Assembly (NCBI GenBank): GCA_016790965.1 | Contig: JAEUNZ010000014.1 | Span: forward strand, 1-61,259 | Length of the DNA stretch: 61,259 bases | Direction: 5' to 3' | Origin: SSSZ01 sp016790965 | GTDB taxonomy: Bacteria; Pseudomonadota; Gammaproteobacteria; Burkholderiales; Rhodocyclaceae | Shown: positions 27,093 through 35,300 of the stretch, piece after piece | Numbering within the stretch: position 1 is the first letter of the stretch | Layout of the letters: every line of letters begins with the position of its first letter | Position numbers and translations under genes: made by a program | The notes under the pieces: generated by a model | What the model saw: the letters and a program-made list of their open reading frames with translations, nothing else | Database searches by the model: none | Told to the model about the DNA's origin: nothing

Positions 27093-28387
27093 GGGCCTTG
27101 CCTCAACGAAGTCGACATTTCGCCACGCACCCGGTTGTAATGGCGCAGCACGGAAACCAGATTGGCTTCAAGCCAGAGGGCAGCCACCAGCAGCGCCAGC
27201 CCCGCCGGGCGCGCCGCATGGTCAGGTAGCAGCGCAGCCAGCGCCAGAAGGAGCACCCCCACCCCATGGGCCCCTGCCTGAGCCAGGGCATGGCCTTCGG
27301 GTAGAAGCTTGCTCACCGACGGTACCGGCTTGCCCTGGGAGAAATTGCGCAAGTGCAGCCAGGCGAGGAAGGGGACGATTTTGTAGAGCATCCCGACGAT
27401 GAGGGACATATAACCGCCCACCCCGATCAGAACAGCAAACAGCGCGGTCCACCCCTGCAAGGTCGCAAGTGCGGGAAACAGGGCATCAGCGACCCCCAGG
27501 GCCAGCGCGGCCAGCAGGGAAATGAGTCCCAGTTGCCACAGGCGGTAGGTCGCGTCGGTCCGCGCCCGCCGCCGTTTGCCCTGCAAGCGCAAGGTGTAGG
27601 CCGCAATGAAAATGCCGGCCAGGGCCGCACTACCCTCGGCAAACCTCGCCAGAACTGGCAGATCGAGTACGACAGCGGCGCTCCACAGGAGCAGCAAGGC
27701 AAAGAGTGCCCAGGGAAAGAACCTGCTCAGGCTGGCAGGGTATCCCGGAGTCAACTGGAACATGGGAACGACCACGTAGGCCAAGGAAGCGAGCAGGATC
27801 CCCACCCAGGCGGAGAATCCCCAGCCGGCATGGAGATCAGTCAAGGCCACTAGGGGTAGATCGGCACCAAAGGCCAGGGCCCCGAGCAGGAGCACACCGA
27901 GACCACCAACGCCGGCCAACCCGCCGAAGGCGAGCTTGAGTCCGACAATGGTCGGGCTGGTCGACGGAACTCGGAACAGCGCGCCTCCCGCCACGACCAG
28001 AAAGCCTGCCACACTGGCTCCTAACAGCACGGCCGCCAGGAGATACAGGCGGGGATCGGGCGCCAGGAAGGCAAGGACCAGAGCAATCGCCCCCAGGGTC
28101 AGGCCCCCGTGCAAGGGAACCGCCAAGGCGAGGGGATGCGGCACATTGGCCCCCGCCACCACCGGCAGAATCTGGATCAGCGCCCCCAGCATGACTTGCA
28201 GGAAGAAACCCACGGTCACGAGGTGGGTCGCTGCCAGGGCGGCGGGAGACCAACGCGAGGAGAAGACATCGGAGCCCTGGAAAAGAAGCAGGAGGCCCAG
28301 CGCAGCGACGAAGAGGGGCGCCGTCACAAGAAAGCGCAGTGGGGCCGCCAGGGGCGGAGCCCGGTCGAAGGAGAGAAGGGCCTGCAC
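27089..28387 (-). CDS. Multi-pass membrane protein of unknown function in the NO-response operon
   Basis: 432 residues with about twelve hydrophobic helices and several conserved-looking histidines in or near them (THLVTVGFFLQVMLGALIQ near 55, VPHPLALAVPLHGG near 82, TDLHAGWGF near 185, FLAWLHLR near 350). The layout resembles heme-copper oxidase subunit I-like or NnrS-like proteins, but I do not see a full ligand set and do not name it. The start is a GTG at 28387 without a clear ribosome binding site. It overlaps nnrS by 4 nt, so the two are translationally coupled. Confidence 0.8.
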   Translation of the reverse strand: MQALLSFDRAPPLAAPLRFLVTAPLFVAALGLLLLFQGSDVFSSRWSPAALAATHLVTVGFFLQVMLGALIQILPVVAGANVPHPLALAVPLHGGLTLGAIALVLAFLAPDPRLYLLAAVLLGASVAGFLVVAGGALFRVPSTSPTIVGLKLAFGGLAGVGGLGVLLLGALAFGADLPLVALTDLHAGWGFSAWVGILLASLAYVVVPMFQLTPGYPASLSRFFPWALFALLLLWSAAVVLDLPVLARFAEGSAALAGIFIAAYTLRLQGKRRRARTDATYRLWQLGLISLLAALALGVADALFPALATLQGWTALFAVLIGVGGYMSLIVGMLYKIVPFLAWLHLRNFSQGKPVPSVSKLLPEGHALAQAGAHGVGVLLLALAALLPDHAARPAGLALLVAALWLEANLVSVLRHYNRVRGEMSTSLRQGP

Positions 28388-28437
28388 GCGGGCGTCGAGG
28401 AGTGCTTAGCGTGAAGGACGCGAAGCGTCTCTGTTGT

Positions 28438-28466
28438 CTCCCCTCGCCCGCTGCGCACGAGGGGAG
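28438..28466 (-). terminator. Hairpin upstream of the unknown membrane protein gene
   Basis: CTCCCCTCG and CGAGGGGAG form a perfect 9-bp stem with an 11-nt loop in the 169-bp gap between the DUF2249 gene and the membrane protein gene. There is no T-run, so partial termination or mRNA processing is as likely as termination. Confidence 0.3.
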
Positions 28467-28556
28467 CCTGCCCTGCAACTGTCGACGAGGCCAAAAGTGT
28501 GTATGAGGGGCATGGCAGCGCTTTTCATCGCAAGGAATTGCCTGGGGAGATAGCTC

Positions 28557-28787
28557 TCAGCCCCGCCAGATCAGGATCTCGAAGGTTCCGTCCGCCACTT
28601 GATCGGTTTCATACCGGTAACCGTTCTGTTCCAGCACGCGATAAAGTGGATGGGGCTCCCGATAGAGGAGCAGAAGCAGGCGCCCCCCCTCGGGCAGGGT
28701 ATCCAGCGCCTCCATCGTCTTGACAAAAGGCTCGGGCGGTTCGAGAAAGCGAGCGTCGACGACGTGGGGGGATTTGGGGTGGCTCAT
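28557..28787 (-). CDS. DUF2249 domain protein
   Basis: 76 residues from MSHPKSPHVVDARFLEPPEPF; the start overlaps the hemerythrin gene by 4 nt. The pattern VDARFLEPPEP...LDTLPEGGRLLLLLYREPHPLYRVLEQNGY is typical of DUF2249, a TusA-like two-layer fold often encoded with hemerythrins, NnrS and denitrification genes. Its biochemical role is not established. Confidence 0.85.
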   Translation of the reverse strand: MSHPKSPHVVDARFLEPPEPFVKTMEALDTLPEGGRLLLLLYREPHPLYRVLEQNGYRYETDQVADGTFEILIWRG

Positions 28788-29230
28788 GCTTCTGTGAGTT
28801 CGCTTTCGAGCTGTTCCACCAGTCCTTCCGCCTGCCCGGCGAGATGCTGGTCGCACATGGGATACAGCACGTTCTCTTCCTTGAGGTTGTGCTGCTGAAT
28901 CATGATGAGGAGCGTGTCCGCATGGCCCAGGTAGGAGTCGACGTCCCCCTCGGCCAGCGCTGCCAAAGCGTCGTCAAGGAGTGCGCGCATCTGAAGATGT
29001 TCCTGGCGCATGACCTGGGTCGGCCCCATGGTCATCCCGGTGCGCGCTTCGAAGGCGGGGAAGAGGGTCTTTTCCTCGCCGTCGAAATGAGCCAGGGTTG
29101 CGCCGCGGAAATGCTCGAAGGCCGCCTGGGCAGCGGCAAGATTGTTCTTGGCGATGGCTTGCTCGGCTTCGGCGAAGAGATCGTCGCAGCGACGATGGTC
29201 TTCGGTCATGAAATGGCGGATGGAAGACAT
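28784..29230 (-). CDS. Hemerythrin-domain protein
   Basis: 148 residues forming a four-helix bundle. Likely diiron ligands are His12 (EDHRRCD), His48 and Glu52 (AHFDGEE), His77 (RQEHLQM), His114 and Glu118 (QQHNLKEENVLYP). Such proteins bind O2 or NO or repair iron centres. It is the first gene of a five-gene leftward operon, behind an FNR/DNR-type box (29288-29301). Confidence 0.88.
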   Translation of the reverse strand: MSSIRHFMTEDHRRCDDLFAEAEQAIAKNNLAAAQAAFEHFRGATLAHFDGEEKTLFPAFEARTGMTMGPTQVMRQEHLQMRALLDDALAALAEGDVDSYLGHADTLLIMIQQHNLKEENVLYPMCDQHLAGQAEGLVEQLESELTEA

Positions 29231-29287
29231 GATCGGGGTTCTCGGTTGGGGGGTGGCCCATTTTCCGAGGCGTCCCCTAACAGCACC

Positions 29288-29301
29288 TTGACCCTCGTCA
29301 A
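29288..29301. promoter_or_regulatory. FNR/DNR-type box upstream of the hemerythrin operon
   Basis: TTGACCCTCGTCAA is a perfect inverted repeat of TTGAC separated by 4 bp, matching the CRP/FNR-family site apart from the fifth base of each arm. Its centre is about 64 bp upstream of the hemerythrin start, consistent with class II activation from a start near 29253. FNR (encoded here) or an NO-sensing DNR relative could bind it. Confidence 0.78.
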
Positions 29302-29325
29302 ATCCGGTCGCCCGGTCTCGCCAAT

Positions 29326-30585
29326 TTATGGCGCGGGGACATCCCCCGGCAAGGCGATGCAGTTTTCCTTGCTATAGAGGTAGTCCAGGAAAACGTGCTC
29401 GGCCGAAAGCAGGCGGTAGCTACCGTCCGCCTCGAGCCGGGTCGTGTCCTTGAGCCGATAGGCCATGTGGCCGCAGGTCCACAATTCGAAATTGCGCATC
29501 TGGGTGCACAGACAGGTCTTGTCCGGCACGGAGATGCGCCGGGCGCCAGGATGGGCAGCGATTTCGCGATTGTAGGCATTGATGTAGGCGCAGTTGCCCT
29601 TGGCGTCGAGCAGGTAGCCGTAGGCCTCGCAATTGGGCCGGATACCGTCTCCGATGGCCGGGCTATTGGACAGCATGCGCATGGGGTAGCCGGTGGGAGA
29701 GATCATGTTCACTACGATCTGGTCTTCGCTGGCCTTGAAATATTCCTGCTTCACGTCATCCGGCAGGCCACACTCGTGGGTGACGGTGAAGCGGGTCGCG
29801 ACCTGGACCGCACCGGCACCCCTTTCGAGGAAGTTGACCGCGTCCCCGCCAGTAAAGATTCCCCCGGCCGGAACGAGGGGAATATCGAGTTGCTCGGCCT
29901 TCAGGAAGGCGTAGATTTCAGCGACGATGGTGGCCAGGTCGAATTCCGCCCAGTCCAGGCCAAAACCCAGATGCCCCCCCGCAAGCGGCCCCTCGACGAC
30001 GATGTAGTCTGGCAGACGCTCGGTGCGTGCCGACTTCTTGAGAAAGAGTTGCAGGGCACGCAGCGAGGACACGATGATGCCCAGCTTTGCGTCACGGAAC
30101 CTGGGGTGATCCTCGATGAGCGCGAAGGATCCAAGATGCAGGCCCGCCGCCAGGGTGATGCCGTCGATACCTGCATCCAGGGCCGCTCCCATGCGCACCC
30201 GAAGGGTCTCCTTCGGAGCGTTCATGGTGAGCTTTTCCATGCAGTTGATGAACACCATGCCGCTGCCCCGCTTGGAACCCATGGCGGCGTCGACATGCAG
30301 GCGTGTGGCCTCGGCCAGGCGTCCCAGGTCGAACTGGACCGCCGATTTGTCCGGATTGGCGACGTTGTGCTTGTAGAGCTTGAGCTTTTCCTTGACGAAC
30401 TTGGTGTTGTAGCGGCGATCGGCCACCGTTTTCACCATGGCGTCGGATATGTGGCCGATACCCCCAAGGCGCGCGGCCTCCAGGGCGAGATCCACGGTCG
30501 AGATGTCGACCCCCATTCCGCCGATCATGAGGGGCACCAGTTCGTGCCTGCCGAGCCTCAGGCGGAAATCATCCACGCACTTCAT
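29326..30585 (-). CDS. Nitronate monooxygenase / 2-nitropropane dioxygenase-like flavoprotein
   Basis: 419 residues of the FMN-dependent TIM-barrel family. Visible are the N-terminal LVPLMIGGMGVDIS, the FMN-phosphate region VPAGGIFTGGDAVNFLERGAGAVQVATRF and the VEGPLAGGHLGFG loop with a conserved His. The roughly 110-residue C-terminal extension contains five cysteines (for example KTCLCTQ and LWTCGHM), which is longer than the core enzyme and may bind metal. Physiological substrate unknown; relatives include nitronate oxidases and enoyl-reductases. It is a separate unit, 58 nt upstream of the hemerythrin box. Confidence 0.82.
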   Translation of the reverse strand: MKCVDDFRLRLGRHELVPLMIGGMGVDISTVDLALEAARLGGIGHISDAMVKTVADRRYNTKFVKEKLKLYKHNVANPDKSAVQFDLGRLAEATRLHVDAAMGSKRGSGMVFINCMEKLTMNAPKETLRVRMGAALDAGIDGITLAAGLHLGSFALIEDHPRFRDAKLGIIVSSLRALQLFLKKSARTERLPDYIVVEGPLAGGHLGFGLDWAEFDLATIVAEIYAFLKAEQLDIPLVPAGGIFTGGDAVNFLERGAGAVQVATRFTVTHECGLPDDVKQEYFKASEDQIVVNMISPTGYPMRMLSNSPAIGDGIRPNCEAYGYLLDAKGNCAYINAYNREIAAHPGARRISVPDKTCLCTQMRNFELWTCGHMAYRLKDTTRLEADGSYRLLSAEHVFLDYLYSKENCIALPGDVPAP

Positions 30586-30701
30586 CTGTCAGTCTTCCCC
30601 AGGGCGCCGGCTTTTGCCGCCGGTTCGCACAATTCGTTCGAGGGCGCCATTATCCTCTAACACCGGGCGGCTTGCAGGAAATTTGCTCACCGGCGCGGCG
30701 C

Positions 30702-32447
30702 TCATTTTTCCAGGACGTAGGTGCCTGGCGCAGCGGCAAGAGCGGGGTACTTGCGGCAGGCCGCCCCATAGGCCGGAACGCGCTCGCCGGTCCTTTCGCC
30801 CAACCAGGCAATCCAGTCTTCCCACCAGGTTCCGGGACGTTTTTCGGCCTTCTCCACCCACTGTTCCCAGTGCTCGTTGCGTTCTGGCTCGGCCACCCGG
30901 TAGGCGCGCTTGGGCGGATTCGCCGGTGGATTGACTATCCCCAGGATATGCCCGGAAGTCGAAAGCACGAAGCGCACCGGCGCCTTGACGTTCACATACT
31001 TGCGGATGCGGTAGCACTGCTTCCACGGGGCAATGTGATCGTCTTCCGCCGTCACCGCGTAGAGGGGCTGCACGATGCGATCGAGGTCCATGGCCTCTCC
31101 GGCCACGGTCAGGTGGTCGCGCTTGACCAGATTGTTGGCCAGATAAAGTTCCCGCAGGTACCAGGAATGCATGGCCTGGGGCATGCGGGTGGTGTCCATG
31201 TTCCAGAAGAGTACGTCGAAAGGGGGCAGCGGCTCCCCCAGGAGGTAGCTATGGACCCAGTAGTGCCAGATGAGCGGGTTGGAACGCAGCATGCGGAAGG
31301 CCGAAGCCATTTCACCGCCATCCAGATAGCCCTTGCGGGCCATGGAATCCTCCAGGGCGCCGACGCAGGCTTCGTCGATGAAGACGTCGATGTCCCCGGG
31401 GTGGGAGAAATCGGTGAGGGTCGTGAAGAGCGTCCAGTGGGCCACGGGCACCTCCCCAGCCGCAAAGTGCCGATTGGCCCAGGCCATGTAACTCGCTACC
31501 AGGGTACCGCCGATGCAGTAGCCTGCCAGGTGAACCTTGGGCACCTTGCAGAAATCACTGGCCACACGCACCGCCTCGCCGGCCCCCTCGCGGAGGTAGT
31601 CGTCGAAACGCAGGCTGGCCATGTCCGCCCCGGGGTTCTTCCAACTGGTAATAAACACCGAGAAGCCCTGATCCACCAGGTGCTTGACGAGGCTCTTCTT
31701 GCTGGTCAGGTCGAGAATATAGAACTTGTTGATCCAGGGCGTGATGATGACGATGGGCGTCGCCCGCACGGTTTCCGTGGTGGGCGCGTAATGAATCAGT
31801 TCCAGCAGGCGGTTGCGGAAGATTACCTTGCCCGGCGTGGTGGCCAGGTCCTTGCCCACATCGAAGGCGTCGGGCTCGACCATCTGGATGTTGCGCGCTT
31901 CCAGGTCGCGGAAGAAATTGACCGTACCCTGGTAAAGGCTCTCCCCCTGTGTATCGACGAAGCGTTGCAAGGCCACAGGATTGCAAAAAAAGAAATTGGT
32001 CGGCGCCATCATGTTGAGCCACTTGCGCAGCCAGAAGGCAGCCCGGCTCCTTTCCTTGTCCGAAAGGCCCGGCGTGTCGTAGAGCATGTCCTCTAGGCGG
32101 TGGGTAAAGGCCAGGTAGTATTCCTTGACGATGTCCCAGGTGGCGGAATCCTTCCACACCGGATCGGCAAAGCGCGCGTCGTCGGCGTTGGGTTCGATCA
32201 CGTCCTCGGAGGGCATCCCCAGAGCACGCAGGAAGACATGGGTCTGAAGCGCTGCCAGGTCGCCGGTGAGCGAGTGAGCGGCCCGCATCAGTTCCTGGGG
32301 ATGCATCATCCAGGCAGCCTGGGCGTTCATGAGCGAGGTCGTGACGCCGAAAGGGTCAAGAACCTTGCTCATGGCCTTGAACGCGGCCTCGGCGGGATTT
32401 TCACAATCGACGCTGAACCCGTGGGTGTGACTGGAATCGCTGGACAT
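30702..32447 (-). CDS. phaC: Class I poly(3-hydroxyalkanoate) synthase
   Basis: 581 residues from the ATG at 32447, preceded by AAGGGAGCG. It polymerises 3-hydroxyacyl-CoA into storage granules. The lipase-like box is GYCIGG with the catalytic Cys; the catalytic Asp region AVTAEDDHIAPW and His in STSGHILGIVNPP follow; the N-terminal PhaC domain has PTNFFFCNP. The length fits class I enzymes. The usual phaA/phaB partners are not adjacent. Confidence 0.95.
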   Translation of the reverse strand: MSSDSSHTHGFSVDCENPAEAAFKAMSKVLDPFGVTTSLMNAQAAWMMHPQELMRAAHSLTGDLAALQTHVFLRALGMPSEDVIEPNADDARFADPVWKDSATWDIVKEYYLAFTHRLEDMLYDTPGLSDKERSRAAFWLRKWLNMMAPTNFFFCNPVALQRFVDTQGESLYQGTVNFFRDLEARNIQMVEPDAFDVGKDLATTPGKVIFRNRLLELIHYAPTTETVRATPIVIITPWINKFYILDLTSKKSLVKHLVDQGFSVFITSWKNPGADMASLRFDDYLREGAGEAVRVASDFCKVPKVHLAGYCIGGTLVASYMAWANRHFAAGEVPVAHWTLFTTLTDFSHPGDIDVFIDEACVGALEDSMARKGYLDGGEMASAFRMLRSNPLIWHYWVHSYLLGEPLPPFDVLFWNMDTTRMPQAMHSWYLRELYLANNLVKRDHLTVAGEAMDLDRIVQPLYAVTAEDDHIAPWKQCYRIRKYVNVKAPVRFVLSTSGHILGIVNPPANPPKRAYRVAEPERNEHWEQWVEKAEKRPGTWWEDWIAWLGERTGERVPAYGAACRKYPALAAAPGTYVLEK

Positions 32448-32630
32448 GACGCTCCCTTTCGACAAGTGACGGCCTGCATGCGGAAAACGAGCCCGGCAGA
32501 AGAATCCTGCCCCCCGACCCGCGGCTTTTCGCAGCGCTTGAAAAGCTCCCCGCTTGGCGTAGCATGAGCCTTGGCGGGGCGACTGACAAGCCGCCTCGCT
32601 CACAAATCAAGACAACAGCGGAGGCCAAGC

Positions 32631-33074
32631 ATGTTCAAGCACATTCTCGTCCCCACCGACGGATCGGAACTTTCCCGTCAGACCGTACGTCGCGCGGTGT
32701 CCTTCGCCCGGGAAGCGGGTGCCCGCATCACCGCTTTTTTCGCCAAACCCGAATACCCCATCGCCTACTTCGGCGAGGGCGCCCTGATCGACCCGACCAC
32801 CCCGGAGAAATTCGCCGAAATGGCCGATCAGCAAGCCAGCGACTACCTGGAGGAAGTCCAGCAGCTTTGCGCAGAAGCGGGCGTCGAATGCGATGCCGTG
32901 GCGGCAACCAGCGACATCCCTTACCAGGCGATCATCGACGCGGCGACTGCCGCCGGCTGTGATCTGATCTTCATGGCTTCCCATGGCCGGCGCGGGCTGA
33001 GCGGTTTCCTGCTGGGCAGCGAGACCAACAAGGTGCTCACCCACTCCACCATCCCGGTCCTGGTTTATCGCTGA
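32631..33074 (+). CDS. Universal stress protein UspA family
   Basis: 147 residues, one Usp domain: MFKHILVPTDGSELS at the start, DLIFMASHGRRGLSGFLLGSETNKVLTHSTIPVLV at the end with the ATP-binding G-2x-G-9x-G-S pattern. GGAGG precedes the ATG at 32631. Usp proteins respond to stationary phase, redox and energy stress. It is divergent from phaC across 183 bp, where their promoters must lie. Confidence 0.93.
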   Translation: MFKHILVPTDGSELSRQTVRRAVSFAREAGARITAFFAKPEYPIAYFGEGALIDPTTPEKFAEMADQQASDYLEEVQQLCAEAGVECDAVAATSDIPYQAIIDAATAAGCDLIFMASHGRRGLSGFLLGSETNKVLTHSTIPVLVYR

Positions 33075-33216
33075 GAGGCAGTGGATAAATCTGCTGCGCT
33101 GCCCGATTGCTTCGATGGGCGGTGCTCGCTCCTTGCCTATCGCCCTGACAGGCCTCGTCGCCGCGCTCCATCCGCCTCGCACTCGGGCGGATTGCTATGG
33201 TGTCCTCACTGCCTCT
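33074..33216. repeat. Inverted repeat framing the gap between two convergent genes
   Basis: AGAGGCAGTG (33074-33083) and CACTGCCTCT (33207-33216) are perfect 10-bp inverted copies. Each one begins inside or touches the stop codon of its gene, with 123 bp between them that hold no gene but several GC-rich partial repeats. It could be a small structured element or a chance match. Confidence 0.4.
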
Positions 33217-33913
33217 GAGACTGCGGCCGCAAGACCGCCAGCACGGCGCCGCTCTCCTGATCCACGAAGCGGATTTCCAGCAATTCCGCCATCAGGTAGC
33301 GCTTCTTGAGGCTGAAATCGACCGGCTTCCGGTAAGTGGCCTTCCAGAAGGTACTGCTTTCGCGGGTCCAGGGTTCGATCAGACGGGCGACGGCGCGCAG
33401 GCCGATGTGCCCGACGCGGGCCGCCGGAACCAGGGCGAAAAAGCCGGCATCGTCATCGGTCGAGCGGGGATAGAAGTCGTAAAGATTGGCGAAGGCCAGA
33501 AAGTAGTCGTAGCGCCAAACGATCCTGCGGTGCTCGACTTCACCGATCTTGTCTTCACCGTCGTACTCGCCGCGTTCCTCCACGACTGACGCCAGGGGAA
33601 GGTACTTCCAGGCGTAGTAATCCTCCACGGCCGGATTGGCGAGGGGGTTCCAGTTCCAGCCCTCGGCGACGTTGTTGAAAACCATGGGGTAGCGGACTTC
33701 GAGCAGCCCATCCCGCGGGGACACCGTCAGACCGGCCGAGGCTTCGGGCTGAATGGCGACTTCCACGATTTCGGCCGCGACCGTACCGACGGCCCCGGCA
33801 GCGCGGACCCGCTCGAAGCATTGGGCGGCGGACTCTTCCGCCTGAGCGGAAAAGAAAATAGCGACGGCCGAAGCCGCCGCTAGCAAATGTCCGATTCGTG
33901 TGATTCGGGACAT
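33206..33913 (-). CDS. Secreted protein of unknown function
   Basis: 235 residues from MSRITRIGHLLAAA at 33913. Residues 1-27 form a signal peptide ending AQA-E. The mature part is a mixed alpha/beta domain rich in Trp/Tyr (VAEGWNWNPLANPAVEDYYAWKY near 110) with only one Cys. I recognise no family. It is monocistronic, convergent with the Usp gene and divergent from the riboswitch-controlled operon. Confidence 0.75.
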   Translation of the reverse strand: MSRITRIGHLLAAASAVAIFFSAQAEESAAQCFERVRAAGAVGTVAAEIVEVAIQPEASAGLTVSPRDGLLEVRYPMVFNNVAEGWNWNPLANPAVEDYYAWKYLPLASVVEERGEYDGEDKIGEVEHRRIVWRYDYFLAFANLYDFYPRSTDDDAGFFALVPAARVGHIGLRAVARLIEPWTRESSTFWKATYRKPVDFSLKKRYLMAELLEIRFVDQESGAVLAVLRPQSQRQ

Positions 33914-34039
33914 GATTCCATGGTCAAGGAGACAAGGCCGGCAGGAAACGGCACCGGCCTGACACCGCCCGCATCTTCTCCCACCCCCAATCCCTATGCC
34001 TATGATGCAAATCAACATTCCAGGAGCCCCATGAAGTAG

Positions 34040-34068
34040 TTGACCAGATTTGTAGGATAAATTAGCCT
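34040..34068 (+). promoter_or_regulatory. Promoter of the alx-ftsH transcript
   Basis: TTGACC (34040-34045) and TAGCCT (34063-34068) are spaced by 17 bp. They predict a start near 34075, immediately before the riboswitch aptamer, which supports the assignment although the -10 is weak. Confidence 0.5.
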
Positions 34069-34075
34069 GTACGCG

Positions 34076-34199
34076 TCCCAAGGGGGAGTAGCTCTTAAGC
34101 CGCAGCGTCGTCACCACGGGCAGGCCCGCCTGCCCCGGCGCTCCGGGTGGTCATCGGCAGATGCCCACGAGCAAGACCTTTGCCGCGATGGCAAAGGTT
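34076..34199 (+). promoter_or_regulatory. yybP-ykoY manganese riboswitch
   Basis: The two diagnostic loops are present: GGGGGAGTAGCTC near 34082 and GAGCAAGACC near 34169-34178, with CGTCGTCACCACGGG between them. This matches the Mn2+-sensing yybP-ykoY element that controls E. coli alx. The 3' side of the closing P1 stem overlaps a 9-bp hairpin ACCTTTGCC/GGCAAAGGT (34176-34199), so the two structures exclude each other. Mn2+ binding would favour P1 and expose the downstream region, turning expression on; this mechanism is inferred. It lies about 100 nt before the ATG of alx. Confidence 0.92.
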
Positions 34200-34297
34200 C
34201 CATTTTCAGTCGCACCCGTGCCATTGCCGGACAAGGTCCGTGTCCGGTGCCCCCGCGCCGCCACGTCGTGCAATGCAACTGAAACGGAGTTCACCCT

Positions 34298-35290
34298 ATG
34301 GAAACCATCGGTACACCCGGGATGTGGGCAGCCTTCTTCGCCATCGTCCTCGTCATGCTGGCCGTAGACCTTTTCGTGGTCGGCGGCGGCAAGGAGCATC
34401 GCGTCAGCATCAAGGAGGCGGCCACCTGGTCCGTCGTCTGGGTGGCGGTGTCGCTCGCCTTCGCCGGGCTGCTCTGGTGGCACCTGGACGGCAGCCTGGG
34501 CCGCGAAGTCGCCAACCAGAAAACCCTGGAATACATCACCGGCTACCTCATCGAGAAATCGCTGGCGGTCGATAACGTGTTCGTCTGGCTGATGCTCTTC
34601 AGCTTCTTCGCCATCCCGGCCGAACTGCAGAAGCGCGTGCTGGTGCTGGGCGTGCTGGGCGCCATCGTGCTGCGCACGGTGATGATCTTCGCCGGCGTCT
34701 GGCTCATTACCCAGTTCCACTGGCTGCTCTATGTGTTCGGCGCCTTCCTGCTGGTCACCGGCATCAAGATGTGGTGGTTCGCCGACCAGACGCCCGACCT
34801 GGCCAAGAACCCGCTGGTCCTCTGGCTGCGCAGGCACATGAAGATCACCGACACCCTGGAGGGCGAGCGCTTCTTCGTCCGCCGCCAGGAAGGCGGCCGC
34901 TGGGTGCGCTACGCCACGCCGCTGTTCCTCGTTCTGGTGCTGGTCGAATTTTCCGATGTGATCTTCGCGGTGGATTCCATCCCGGCCATCTTCGCCATCA
35001 CCACCGACCCCTTCGTGGTGCTCACCTCCAACATCTTCGCCATCCTGGGCCTACGCGCCATGTACTTCCTGCTGGCCGACATGGCGGACCGCTTCTCGCT
35101 CCTGAAGTACGGCCTGGCCCTGGTGCTCGTCTTCATCGGCGCCAAGATGCTGCTCATTGACCTCTACAAGATCCCGGTGCTGTTCTCCCTGGGTGTGGTG
35201 GCCGCCATCATCGGCACCTCCGTCGTGCTCTCCCTGGCCAAGCGATCCCGGGAACCGGCGAGAGCGTCGTCCAATAACCGCAATTCGTGA
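34298..35290 (+). CDS. alx: TerC/Alx family manganese exporter
   Basis: 330 residues, about nine membrane helices. TerC hallmarks are acidic helix motifs SLAVDNVFVWLMLFSFF and EFSDVIFAVDSIPAIFAIT, plus KEHRVSIKEAATWS near the N-terminus. The length matches Alx (321). Alx exports Mn2+ and is governed by the yybP-ykoY riboswitch found directly upstream here. GGAG lies 10 nt before the ATG. ftsH starts 10 nt downstream, so the two genes share a transcript. Confidence 0.93.
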   Translation: METIGTPGMWAAFFAIVLVMLAVDLFVVGGGKEHRVSIKEAATWSVVWVAVSLAFAGLLWWHLDGSLGREVANQKTLEYITGYLIEKSLAVDNVFVWLMLFSFFAIPAELQKRVLVLGVLGAIVLRTVMIFAGVWLITQFHWLLYVFGAFLLVTGIKMWWFADQTPDLAKNPLVLWLRRHMKITDTLEGERFFVRRQEGGRWVRYATPLFLVLVLVEFSDVIFAVDSIPAIFAITTDPFVVLTSNIFAILGLRAMYFLLADMADRFSLLKYGLALVLVFIGAKMLLIDLYKIPVLFSLGVVAAIIGTSVVLSLAKRSREPARASSNNRNS

Positions 35291-35300
35291 GGCGAAGATC

